NCBI GenBank assembly: GCA_017557635.1
Contig: JAFYYH010000018.1
Coordinates: 1-64,000 of the forward strand
Source of the DNA: Bacteroidaceae bacterium
Lineage (GTDB): Bacteria; Bacteroidota; Bacteroidia; Bacteroidales; Bacteroidaceae
Length of the DNA: 64,000 bases
Direction: 5' to 3'
Of the stretch, positions 1 through 8,191 are shown one piece after another. How positions within the stretch are numbered: position 1 is the first letter of the stretch; each line of letters begins with the position of its first letter. The notes below the pieces were generated by a model, which was not told the DNA's origin, made no database searches, and was given only the letters and a program-made list of their open reading frames with translations. The translations under genes and the position numbers were made by a program.

Positions 1-49
1 ATCGTATCAAAGATCGTCTTGTCGCGCTGTTCCTTTCGGAAAGCGGATG

Positions 50-81
50 CAAAGGTAGTGCTTCTGTATATTCCCACCAAA
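50..81 (-). promoter_or_regulatory. Leftward promoter at the window edge
   Basis: Read on the minus strand, TACCTTTG (50-57) matches the Bacteroidetes -7 box TAnnTTTG, and TTTG (78-81) lies 20 bases upstream as a -33 box. Transcription would start near base 44 and leave the window. The first transcribed bases contain a short CTTTCCGAAAGG hairpin. The gene it serves is outside the window. Bases 82-156 show nothing else I can support. Confidence 0.55.
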
Positions 82-156
82 CAATTACACCACTTTTTTG
101 CTGAATTTTTTGTTAATAAATATAACTTGCTGAATATGACCATCCAATAGAAAGAC

Positions 157-190
157 AAAAGAGGCGAGGCCTGATGGCCCCACCTCTTTT
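157..190 (-). terminator. Terminator after rprY
   Basis: AAAAGAGG and CCTCTTTT flank a GGCC/GGCC inner stem with a TGAT loop, about 15 paired positions including two G-T pairs. It lies 25 bases beyond the rprY stop and has T-rich sequence on the exit side. It probably ends the rprX-rprY transcript. Confidence 0.6.
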
Positions 191-214
191 ATATACGCGT
201 ACGTATGCGCGATG

Positions 215-913
215 TTATTCAGCCTCGGGTGCGATGAGCTTATAGCCCTTACCGTGGATGTTGATGATTTCTACTGAATCATCGTCCTTGAGGTGCTTAC
301 GAAGCTTGGTGATGTAAACATCCATGCTACGTGCATTGAAATAGTTGTCGTCAATCCAGATTGATTTCAGAGCGAAGTCGCGCTGAAGGATCTCATTCTG
401 ATGAGCGCAGAGAAGATTGAGAAGCTCAGACTCCTTAGTGGTGAGTTTGGTTGACTTTTCACCGATTGAAAGAATCTGCTTCTTTGCATCGAAGGTGAAC
501 TTACCGATCTGATAAACGGTAACCTCACGGTTCTTCTTGCCATGTACACGGCGCAGGATGGCCTCCATGCGGAGTGTCAGCTCTTCCATGCTGAAGGGCT
601 TGGTGATGTAATCATCGGCACCGATCTTGAAGCCCTCGAAGATATCATCCTTGAGGTTCTTGGCGGTCAGGAACATGATGGGTACATCAGAGTTGATTGC
701 GCGAATCTCTTTTGCAAGAGTGAATCCGTCCTTCTTAGGCATCATTACGTCAAATACGCAGATGTCATACTTGTTCTTAATGAAAGCTTTGTAGCCGGCA
801 TCACCGTCAGGACAAAGTTCTGCATTGTAACCCTTAGCCTGAAGGTACTCGCGGAGGAGCATACCGAGGTTCTCGTCGTCCTCACACAACAGGATGTTCA
901 GTTTTTCTTCCAT
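215..913 (-). CDS. rprY: RprY-type response regulator (OmpR/PhoB family)
   Basis: A 232-residue DNA-binding response regulator. The receiver domain (about 1-120) has the acidic pocket E11-D12-D13, the phospho-acceptor D55 in FDVMMP, the conserved Thr in FLTAK and the Lys in YITKPF. The C-terminal winged helix (about 135-230) ends in the family pattern DVYITKLRKHL...IHGKGYKL. It follows the sensor kinase gene by 18 bases, so the two form one operon. The best-known relatives are the Bacteroides RprY regulators. The name rests on length, pairing and lineage; the family call is near certain. Confidence 0.9.
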   Translation of the reverse strand: MEEKLNILLCEDDENLGMLLREYLQAKGYNAELCPDGDAGYKAFIKNKYDICVFDVMMPKKDGFTLAKEIRAINSDVPIMFLTAKNLKDDIFEGFKIGADDYITKPFSMEELTLRMEAILRRVHGKKNREVTVYQIGKFTFDAKKQILSIGEKSTKLTTKESELLNLLCAHQNEILQRDFALKSIWIDDNYFNARSMDVYITKLRKHLKDDDSVEIINIHGKGYKLIAPEAE

Positions 914-931
914 AGTCTTGTAATTTATAGG

Positions 932-2515
932 TTATTCATTGTTTTGCGGTAATGATATGATAAACTTGGTTCCGTTGCCAAGTTCACTCTCAGCCTTGAT
1001 AGTTCCCTTATGGTTGACTATCACTTTCTTTACGTATGCCAGACCTAGACCGAAGCCTTTCACGTCATGGCGGTTACCGGTATGTACACGGTAGAAGCGG
1101 TCGAATATCTTCTTGAGGTCATCACGCTTGATTCCGATACCGTTATCAGCGATGGAGACCATGAGTTTGCCGGATTCATTCCAGGTGCGGACTTCAAGAT
1201 GCAATGGAACATCGGCCCTCTTATACTTGACGGCGTTGTCCATGAGGTTGAAGATGACGTTAGTGAAGTGCATCTCATCGACCATGCCGAACGGATCCTC
1301 GGTCTCAAACTGGGCATCGATGGTTCCGCCGATATTCTCAACTTTGAGCTTGAAGGTGTTGATTACTCCGTTGATGAGTTCATCGACATCCATCTCCTTA
1401 AGTTTCATTGTGTTGCTCTGACGCTCAAACATAGACATCTGGAGAACCTTCTCTACCTGGAAACGGAGACGTTTGGTCTCATCGTTGATGACGCCTGAAA
1501 TGTGCTTGAACATCTGGGGTGATTTGGACACCGCCTGGTCGTTCAGCATCTGAGCTGCCAGAGAGATGGTGGATATAGGAGTCTTGAACTCATGAGTCAT
1601 GTTGTTGACGAAGTCATTCTTCATCTCGGTTATCTTGCGCTGACGCGTGATAACGAAGAGGGTGAATGCGAAGGTTACCATCAGGATGGCGATAAAGATA
1701 AGAGACGGGAGCATGAAGCCCACGGACTTGTCAATGTAATCATCCAATGTGGGGAAGGATACGCGGATTACACCCATGCGGTTGGGGTTGTCATTATGGA
1801 ACACAACCTGTGAGTAGCTGTTGAGGAAGGAGTTGGTGTTGGCTTCCTTGCAGCATGTGTAGATCACACGACCGGTATTGGTTGTGAGAACATAATGGAA
1901 GGGTATCTCTATTCCGTTTAATGCCAGCTGGTCTGTCAGCTCATTGGCAAGGGTTGTGTTGTCTATACGCTGGGCGAGGGTTCTATTACCTGTGCTAACA
2001 AGCATGTTGTAAATGACCTCATCTATAAGTTCCTTGTTTGAGAGATAGCGCTCTAACTGACGCTGCTGGAGCACTCTGGAACGTTCATTGATAACTCCAC
2101 TGCCTGATTCATTCTGAGAGCGGGGCACCTGAAGAGACGGCATTGTAGGAGTAGTTGACTCCAACGAAGGGGTCTGACCGGGAGTGCTGGGAGTCTGTAC
2201 AGGCTGCTGAAAAGTCTGACTGTATGAGAACTGACCATTCTGGAATGAAAAAGTCTGGCTATAGAAACCGTCGATGGAGATATTACCATAGTTGGATTTA
2301 TCCTGCATTTCACGGATATCCTCTTCAAGATATCTTTCTGCCTCTGCAAGCTCAAGTTTATGAGCAACCTCATAGAGACTGCGCTTGACTGACTCGTCAA
2401 AATGCTGGTGACGCAAATCTGTCATCTTCTTTATATAGCTGAACTGCAACGTCAGCAGGAAGACGAACGAAACGCACATTACTGCGCTCAATATCCAAAT
2501 GATTGACTTTTTCAT
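932..2515 (-). CDS. rprX: RprX-type sensor histidine kinase
   Basis: A 527-residue membrane sensor kinase. TM1 lies near 5-27 and TM2 near 275-297, with a periplasmic sensor region between them. The kinase core follows: H-box (MTHEFKTPIS, with the phospho-His), N-box (DNAVKY), G1 (DNGIGI) and G2 (GFGLGLAY). The periplasmic region carries an odd Gln/Pro/Thr/Ser-rich stretch at about 95-140. It phosphorylates the RprY protein encoded just downstream. The ATG lies only 5 bases beyond a TAnnTTTG box, so the mRNA may be leaderless. Confidence 0.9.
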   Translation of the reverse strand: MKKSIIWILSAVMCVSFVFLLTLQFSYIKKMTDLRHQHFDESVKRSLYEVAHKLELAEAERYLEEDIREMQDKSNYGNISIDGFYSQTFSFQNGQFSYSQTFQQPVQTPSTPGQTPSLESTTPTMPSLQVPRSQNESGSGVINERSRVLQQRQLERYLSNKELIDEVIYNMLVSTGNRTLAQRIDNTTLANELTDQLALNGIEIPFHYVLTTNTGRVIYTCCKEANTNSFLNSYSQVVFHNDNPNRMGVIRVSFPTLDDYIDKSVGFMLPSLIFIAILMVTFAFTLFVITRQRKITEMKNDFVNNMTHEFKTPISTISLAAQMLNDQAVSKSPQMFKHISGVINDETKRLRFQVEKVLQMSMFERQSNTMKLKEMDVDELINGVINTFKLKVENIGGTIDAQFETEDPFGMVDEMHFTNVIFNLMDNAVKYKRADVPLHLEVRTWNESGKLMVSIADNGIGIKRDDLKKIFDRFYRVHTGNRHDVKGFGLGLAYVKKVIVNHKGTIKAESELGNGTKFIISLPQNNE

Positions 2516-2520
2516 ATGGG

Positions 2521-2550
2521 CAAATATAGTGACGTTTTCGTAAATGCAAA
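2521..2550 (-). promoter_or_regulatory. rprX promoter
   Basis: On the minus strand TTTG (2547-2550), an 18-base spacer and TATATTTG (2521-2528) make a good Bacteroidetes promoter. Five bases separate the -7 box from the rprX ATG, which places the start of transcription at or beside the start codon. Confidence 0.65.
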
Positions 2551-2585
2551 CAATTAACTTAATTTTTTGTGCGATTTTTAGATAA

Positions 2586-2616
2586 AAAAGGCGGAATCGT
2601 TGGGATTCCGCCTTTT
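2586..2616 (-). terminator. Intrinsic terminator after fusA2
   Basis: A perfect 13-bp stem (AAAAGGCGGAATC paired with GATTCCGCCTTTT) with a 5-base loop, followed on the minus strand by more U residues. It lies 28 bases after the fusA2 stop and separates that gene from rprX. Confidence 0.85.
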
Positions 2617-2644
2617 GAAGTTGTCAAAATAACAACTATCGTTA

Positions 2645-4795
2645 TTATTCCTCGTCTTTCTGCTGTGCCTCGAACTCCTTGATGAGCTTGTCCTGAACAT
2701 CGGTCGGAACGAGTTCGTAACTGCTGAAGCTCATTACGAATGAACCGCTACCACCGGTGATGGAACTGAGAGAAGTTGAGTATGTAGCCATCTCCTTGAG
2801 AGGTACCTTAGCGCGGAGAACCTGATAGTTACCCTCGCTCTCCATACCCATGATCATACCGCGACGACCCTGGAGATCACTCATTACATCACCCATGTAC
2901 TCAGCGGGTACGAGAACCTCAACATCATAAACAGGCTCAAGGATCTTAGGACCGGCCTCCTTGAAGGCTGCACTGAATGCATTACGACCAGCGAGCAGGA
3001 AGGAGATTTCATTTGAATCTACCGGGTGCATCTTACCATCATATACGATAACGCGTACGTCACGTGCATAAGAACCGGTAAGAGGACCCTGCTCCATGCG
3101 CTGCATGATACCCTTGAGGATAGCGGGCATGAAACGGGCATCGATAGAACCACCGACGATACTGTTGACATAAACGAGCTTACCGCCCCACTCCAGCGGA
3201 TATTCCTCAACGCCCTTAACGGTCATCTTGAACTCCTGGTTGCCGAACTTGAACATTTCAGGCATGGGCTTGCCGTCAACATAAGGCTCAACGATAAGGT
3301 GAACCTCACCGAACTGGCCAGCACCACCTGACTGCTTCTTGTGACGATAATCAGCACGGGCGGGCTTGGTGATGGTCTCACGATAAGGAATCTTGGGCTC
3401 ATCGAAGTTGATCATCATCTTATCATTGTTCTCGATGCACCACTTGAAGGTACGGAGATGGAACTCACCCTGACCGTAAAGGATAACCTGACGGAGCTCC
3501 TTGGACTGCTCTATAACGAGAGTGGGATCCTCCTCACGCATACGGTTAACGATGGTCATCATCTTCTCCATATCGGCCTCATTTACGGGCTTGAGAGCAC
3601 GTGAATACTTGGAGTTAGGATACTTGATGAAGTTGAATGAACGGTCAGCGCCCTCGTTGAGAGTATTGCCTGTACGAACATCCTTAAGTTTTACTGTGCA
3701 ACCTATGTCACCGGGAAGCAGCTCGGGAACCTGTACGCGGGTGTTGCCCTGGCTTACGAAGATCTGAGCTACGCGCTCCTTTGAACCACGGTCTGAATTG
3801 ATCATATCCTGACCCTCATGGGCCTTGCCGGACATAACCTTGAAATATGATACAGCTCCGATATGGGGCTCGATTGTTGTCTTGAAGAAGAAGAGAGATG
3901 TGCCTGATGCATCGAGCTTGACAACATCACCCTTGGCATCCTTAACCTCCTTACCCTGCAGAGGTGAGGGAGCTACATTACCCAGGAACTCAACGAGACG
4001 GCTTACACCTACGTTGGGAGCTGCGGCAGTGCATACGATGGGGAACAGACCGCATGTCTCGATACCCTTACGGAAACCGGCGCGAATCTCATCGATTGAA
4101 AGCTCGCCCTGATCGAAGAACTTCTCCATGAGTGCCTCATCATTCTCAGCAGCTGACTCTGTAACAGTGTCACGCATTGTCTGAGCCTTGTCGGCAACTG
4201 AACCGGGGATATCCTCGGCCTTCATGGCTGAACCGTCAGCGAATGTGAGCTTCTGGTTGAGCAGTACGTCAATCACGCTCTTGAATGAGGGACCGGCCTG
4301 CTCAGGGAACTGGATAGGTACGCAAGTGGTACCGAATGTAGAACGAATCTGCTCTACAACGTTATCATACTCGCACTTATCGCTGTCAACGTGGTTGATT
4401 ACGAAGAAGGCGGGCTTATTAAGTTTCTTGACGAGACGATAGCTGTTGATAAGGCCAACGTCAACGCCACGTGAACCGTTTACTACAAGAATGGCGGAGT
4501 CGCAGATGTTGAGGGCGGTTACAGCCTGACCTGAGAAGTCATCAGAGCCCGGGCAATCGAAGAAGTTGAACTTCTTGCCGAACATCTCAACTGCAAATAC
4601 TGTTGAATAGACTGAATAGCCATACTCAAGTTCTACTGCTGCTGTGTCGCTGACTGTGTTCTTAGCATTAACTGAACCGCGGCGCTTGATTACGCCTGCC
4701 TCAAAAAGGATACTCTCAGTAAGAGTGGTTTTTCCTGATCCGGCTCCGCCAAGAATGGCGATGTTCCGGATGTCTTCTGTTTTATAATTCTTCAT
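2645..4795 (-). CDS. fusA2: EF-G2, elongation factor G paralog with degenerate GTPase motifs
   Basis: 716 residues with full EF-G domain architecture (G domain, then domains II-V). The P-loop is intact (GGAGSGKT, 16-23). The G3 motif reads DCPGSDDF (80-87) instead of DTPGHVDF, so Ser84 replaces the catalytic His. G4 reads NHVD instead of NKMD, and the switch I RGITI sequence is replaced by YGYSVYST. This is the pattern of the Bacteroides EF-G2 paralog, reported in B. thetaiotaomicron to lack GTPase activity and to matter for gut colonisation. It has its own promoter and terminator. Loss of GTP hydrolysis in this protein is inferred. Confidence 0.88.
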   Translation of the reverse strand: MKNYKTEDIRNIAILGGAGSGKTTLTESILFEAGVIKRRGSVNAKNTVSDTAAVELEYGYSVYSTVFAVEMFGKKFNFFDCPGSDDFSGQAVTALNICDSAILVVNGSRGVDVGLINSYRLVKKLNKPAFFVINHVDSDKCEYDNVVEQIRSTFGTTCVPIQFPEQAGPSFKSVIDVLLNQKLTFADGSAMKAEDIPGSVADKAQTMRDTVTESAAENDEALMEKFFDQGELSIDEIRAGFRKGIETCGLFPIVCTAAAPNVGVSRLVEFLGNVAPSPLQGKEVKDAKGDVVKLDASGTSLFFFKTTIEPHIGAVSYFKVMSGKAHEGQDMINSDRGSKERVAQIFVSQGNTRVQVPELLPGDIGCTVKLKDVRTGNTLNEGADRSFNFIKYPNSKYSRALKPVNEADMEKMMTIVNRMREEDPTLVIEQSKELRQVILYGQGEFHLRTFKWCIENNDKMMINFDEPKIPYRETITKPARADYRHKKQSGGAGQFGEVHLIVEPYVDGKPMPEMFKFGNQEFKMTVKGVEEYPLEWGGKLVYVNSIVGGSIDARFMPAILKGIMQRMEQGPLTGSYARDVRVIVYDGKMHPVDSNEISFLLAGRNAFSAAFKEAGPKILEPVYDVEVLVPAEYMGDVMSDLQGRRGMIMGMESEGNYQVLRAKVPLKEMATYSTSLSSITGGSGSFVMSFSSYELVPTDVQDKLIKEFEAQQKDEE

Positions 4796-4850
4796 ATTAG
4801 TAATATTGATTTAGCATTAATTAGGTCACACCTTCTATTTCGAAGGCTCG

Positions 4851-4858
4851 CAAATTTA
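4851..4858 (-). promoter_or_regulatory. fusA2 promoter -7 box
   Basis: TAAATTTG on the minus strand matches TAnnTTTG and lies 55 bases before the fusA2 ATG. The leader contains a small hairpin (CCTTC/GAAGG). A foldback repeat begins 34 bases upstream of the box. Confidence 0.6.
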
Positions 4859-4892
4859 TCTAATAATAAGAAGAACACCAAAATTTTCCAGG

Positions 4893-5023
4893 GGAACTTA
4901 AGGGGTATTGACGTAAAAACTACGCGCTAAAGCGCTATCCCTCCCACGCCTACGGCGCGGGCCCCTCCCATTCACAGCGACATGGGCGTCGATGGTTTTT
5001 CCTGCCAATACCCCTTAAGTTCC
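4893..5023. repeat. Foldback element with perfect 18-bp inverted repeats
   Basis: GGAACTTAAGGGGTATTG (4893-4910) is repeated in perfect inversion at 5006-5023, enclosing 95 bases. The interior has smaller hairpins (GCGC-TAAA-GCGC; CCCACGCC-TAC-GGCGCGGG) and no convincing ORF. It fills the gap between the hemW stop and the fusA2 promoter. It could be a small non-autonomous mobile element or a structured terminator/boundary. I do not recognise the family. Confidence 0.75.
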
Positions 5024-5041
5024 GAGCAAATGGGAACTAAA

Positions 5042-6157
5042 TCAGTCCTTAAAGAGGGAACAAATGATGGCGTCGCTGATGAACATGTGGGATTCCGGAA
5101 TTCTCAGGCTATTATTATCTGACACTAAAGAGCCATTGGAGAGCAGACACTCAGCTGATTTCAATACTGTGAGGCGATCTGCATTGGTGAGGGTTGTGAG
5201 ATCCAGTCCCTTGGAGGTTCTCAGACTAAGCATTATTTTCTCGTTGTACAGGTCTGTCGGGGAGAGTTTTTCTGACTCAAACAAGGGTTTACCATGCTCT
5301 ATGGCAGACATGTAGGTGTCGAGGTTGGAGGGGTTCCATTGGCGGGTGGTTCCGTTGTAGGAATGGGCTCCGGCGCCGAGGCCCAGATAGGGGGTTCCAT
5401 CCCAGTAGCTGCTGTTGTGGCGGGAATGGTAGCCTGGGCGGCAGAAGTTGGATATTTCGTAGTGCTCAAAACCTCCTTCATGGAGGGTGTTACACATCAG
5501 GGTGTACATTTGGGAGCAGAGATCATCATCAACGGGGGCTATTTTGCCTTGGTCTCGGAGGGCCTGCAGCGGGGTGTTCTCCTCGTAAGAGAGGCAGTAG
5601 GATGAGATATGCTGCACTTGAGCAGAAAGGGCGGTCTGGAGGTCGGAGCGGAACATTTCCAGGGTCTGACCTGGGAGGCCGTACATGAGATCTATGCTGA
5701 TGTTGGTTATGCCCGATTCACGGCATATGCGGACGGCATCGAGGGCTTGGGTTGCGGTGTGGCGGCGATGCAGGAAGCTCAGCATCTCCTCGTTAAATGT
5801 CTGCACTCCCATGCTTATGCGGTTGACGCCCAGGTCACGCAGCGCGGTTACAAACTGCGGCGTTATGTCATCGGGATTACACTCTACGGTGAGTTCCTGA
5901 AGGTTTTTAAGGCCGATGACCGAGTCTATAGTTGAGATGATCTGACCGAGTTCCTGAGGTGTGAGACGCGATGGGGTTCCCCCTCCGAAATAGACGGTAG
6001 TGACGGGGGCATCGGCCAGGTAGTCCTTACGGAGCTCAAGTTCGTGACAGACGGCCTTTACATAACGTGCGGCTTCCTCCTGACGCACAGTCGAGAAGAA
6101 GCCGCAGTATATACAGCGTTTGGCACAGAAAGGTATATGTATGTATATACCGGCCAA
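5042..6157 (-). CDS. hemW: Radical SAM heme chaperone HemW
   Basis: 371 residues, the usual HemW size. The N-terminal radical SAM cluster ligands are C11, C15 and C18 (CAKRCIYC), followed by YFGGGTPSRL and ECNPDDI, typical of HemW. Proteins of this family were long called oxygen-independent coproporphyrinogen III oxidase, but the HemW branch transfers heme to respiratory enzymes. Its start lies 2 bases after the glmM stop, so it is the last gene of the leftward rpe-comEC-nrnA-DUF4827-glmM run. A foldback element follows its stop. Confidence 0.88.
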   Translation of the reverse strand: MAGIYIHIPFCAKRCIYCGFFSTVRQEEAARYVKAVCHELELRKDYLADAPVTTVYFGGGTPSRLTPQELGQIISTIDSVIGLKNLQELTVECNPDDITPQFVTALRDLGVNRISMGVQTFNEEMLSFLHRRHTATQALDAVRICRESGITNISIDLMYGLPGQTLEMFRSDLQTALSAQVQHISSYCLSYEENTPLQALRDQGKIAPVDDDLCSQMYTLMCNTLHEGGFEHYEISNFCRPGYHSRHNSSYWDGTPYLGLGAGAHSYNGTTRQWNPSNLDTYMSAIEHGKPLFESEKLSPTDLYNEKIMLSLRTSKGLDLTTLTNADRLTVLKSAECLLSNGSLVSDNNSLRIPESHMFISDAIICSLFKD

Positions 6158-6159
6158 TG

Positions 6160-7542
6160 TCAGATCATTGAGTTGATGACTTTCATCACATCCTCACCTA
6201 TGGCGTTGGCTGCTTCCATAGTGGAGGCCTCAGAATAGACGCGGATGATGGGCTCGGTGTTGCTCTTGCGCAGATGTACCCACTTGTCGGGGAAGTCAAT
6301 CTTTACACCGTCAATGTCATTGATCTCCTCCTTGGCGTAGATACCTTTGACCTTGGCAAGGATGGCATCTACATCGGTGCCGGGCTTGAGGTCGATACGG
6401 TTCTTGGCTATGAAGTACGGAGGATAGGTCTTGCGGAGTTCGCTGACAGTCTTGCCCTCATGTGCCAGATGGCTCAGGAAGAGAGCGATACCTACCAGGG
6501 CGTCACGGCCGTAATGGAGTGCGGGGTATATTACTCCGCCATTGCCTTCACCTCCGATGACAGCACCGGTCTCCTTCATCTTGGTGGTTACGTTGACCTC
6601 ACCGACAGCAGCGGCATTGTACTGACCGCCGTACTGACGGGTTACGTCACGCAGGGCACGTGTAGAACTGAGGTTGGAGACGGTATTGCCGGGAGTATGT
6701 TTGAGAACATAATCGGCCACGGTTACAAGGGTGTACTCCTCGCCGTACATGGCGCCGTTCTCATCAATGAAGGCCAAGCGGTCAACATCGGGGTCAACGA
6801 CGAAGGCTACGTCACGGCCTCCCTTCTTCATGAGATTCATTATGTCACCGAGGTTCTTTTCAATAGGCTCGGGATTGTGCTGGAAATCACCGGTAGGATC
6901 GCAGTAGAGTTTGTCAACGCTCTTGACACCAAGTGCCTCGAGAAGGTCGGGCAGTATTACACCTCCCACTGAGTTGACGCAGTCAATAGCGACCTTGAAG
7001 CCGGCCTTGCGGATAGCCTCGACATCAACAAGATCAAGTGCCAGGACCGACTCGATATGACGATGGTTCATGGTGTTGTCTGTTGAGTAGTGTCCGAGGT
7101 GATCAACATCGGCATATGTGAATAGCTCCTTATCGGCAAGTTCGAGAACGCGGTTACCATCGGCGGCACTCAGAAACTCTCCTTCGCGGTTGAGAAGCTT
7201 GAGGGCGTTCCAATGACGCGGGTTATGGCTGGCTGTGAGGATGATACCGCCATCGGCCTTGAGCCATGTGACTGCAAGTTCGGTGGTGGGAGTAGTTGCC
7301 AGACCTATATCGGTTACGTCAAAGCCCATTCCGAGAAGCGTTCCGCAGACAACCTCACGGACCATCTCGCCTGAGAGGCGGGCGTCACGGCCGACTACGA
7401 TACGGCTTGCGGAGGGGTTACCTTCACGTACCCATGCAGCATAAGCTGATACGAACTTTACAATATCAAGAGGAGTCAGGCCATTTCCGGCGGGACCTCC
7501 TATCTCTCCGCGAATACCGGAGATGGATTTTACCATTGCCAT
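6160..7542 (-). CDS. glmM: Phosphoglucosamine mutase
   Basis: 460 residues of the alpha-D-phosphohexomutase family. The phosphoserine loop is TASHNP (Ser105), the metal-binding loop is DPDVDR (250-255), the sugar-binding loop is GEGNGG, and the C-terminal phosphate-binding region is RKSNTEPIIR. It should convert glucosamine-6-phosphate to glucosamine-1-phosphate for UDP-GlcNAc synthesis. Bacteroidales GlmM proteins have this length and neighbourhood. Phosphomannomutase activity is possible because the families overlap. Confidence 0.88.
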   Translation of the reverse strand: MAMVKSISGIRGEIGGPAGNGLTPLDIVKFVSAYAAWVREGNPSASRIVVGRDARLSGEMVREVVCGTLLGMGFDVTDIGLATTPTTELAVTWLKADGGIILTASHNPRHWNALKLLNREGEFLSAADGNRVLELADKELFTYADVDHLGHYSTDNTMNHRHIESVLALDLVDVEAIRKAGFKVAIDCVNSVGGVILPDLLEALGVKSVDKLYCDPTGDFQHNPEPIEKNLGDIMNLMKKGGRDVAFVVDPDVDRLAFIDENGAMYGEEYTLVTVADYVLKHTPGNTVSNLSSTRALRDVTRQYGGQYNAAAVGEVNVTTKMKETGAVIGGEGNGGVIYPALHYGRDALVGIALFLSHLAHEGKTVSELRKTYPPYFIAKNRIDLKPGTDVDAILAKVKGIYAKEEINDIDGVKIDFPDKWVHLRKSNTEPIIRVYSEASTMEAANAIGEDVMKVINSMI

Positions 7543-7548
7543 AGCTGC

Positions 7549-8190
7549 TTAATTATTTTTCTGTTTTGTGATTGTTATTTCGTAGAAAGTAGGATAGACA
7601 CTGCTGGCAGCGTTCTGAGTACCCTGATTATGAGGTGCGATGATTCGAACCTTGGCCGAATTGCCGTTATACAGAACAGGTTTGATATACGGCATGGTCA
7701 TTATCCAGGAATTGGGAACCGAATAGCCATAGGCTCTCTGCATGATGCCGCTCTTGAATGATGCCGAGTAGGTTCCGCCTGTACGTTTGACGTAAAAGAC
7801 ATCGGGTTCCTGCTCATACATATTCATGGTCAGCGTATCGCCGGTACCGAGATAACGCTCGACATAGCGGGCATTCATATACCATGTCTCGCCGTCACTG
7901 ATCTGATGACCTTCACCGCGGCGGATGATCTGCATGTAAACGCCGTTATCCTCAAAGAGGACGTACTCATTACGGGTGGAGTCCGGTCCTGTGAAAGGAT
8001 TGTCGGTTATGGTATCCTTGAGAAACTCCTGCATGCTGATGACGTCTATGTTGTTATTGTCGATCCATGCACGCACCTGCTTGGCTTCACGTTCTTTCTG
8101 CTCGGCGTAGGTCTCCTCTTCCTCTTTGCATGATGAGAGGAACGACGAAACGGCAACAAGGCCTAAAACTGCTAATATCAGTTTCTTCAT
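7549..8190 (-). CDS. DUF4827 family lipoprotein
   Basis: 213 residues with a signal peptide ending in a lipobox (FLSSCKEE, Cys near 21) and an acidic linker (EEEE). The rest resembles the Bacteroidales DUF4827 family, which has a remote FKBP-like look but no proven activity. It lies between nrnA (1-base gap) and glmM, and this placement is common in the order. Function is unknown; an envelope role is likely from the lipid anchor. Confidence 0.75.
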   Translation of the reverse strand: MKKLILAVLGLVAVSSFLSSCKEEEETYAEQKEREAKQVRAWIDNNNIDVISMQEFLKDTITDNPFTGPDSTRNEYVLFEDNGVYMQIIRRGEGHQISDGETWYMNARYVERYLGTGDTLTMNMYEQEPDVFYVKRTGGTYSASFKSGIMQRAYGYSVPNSWIMTMPYIKPVLYNGNSAKVRIIAPHNQGTQNAASSVYPTFYEITITKQKNN

Positions 8191-8191
8191 A

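Noticed and set aside
6274-6972. 232-codon open frame antisense to glmM
   Set aside because: A shadow of the glmM codon structure with no recognisable protein features.
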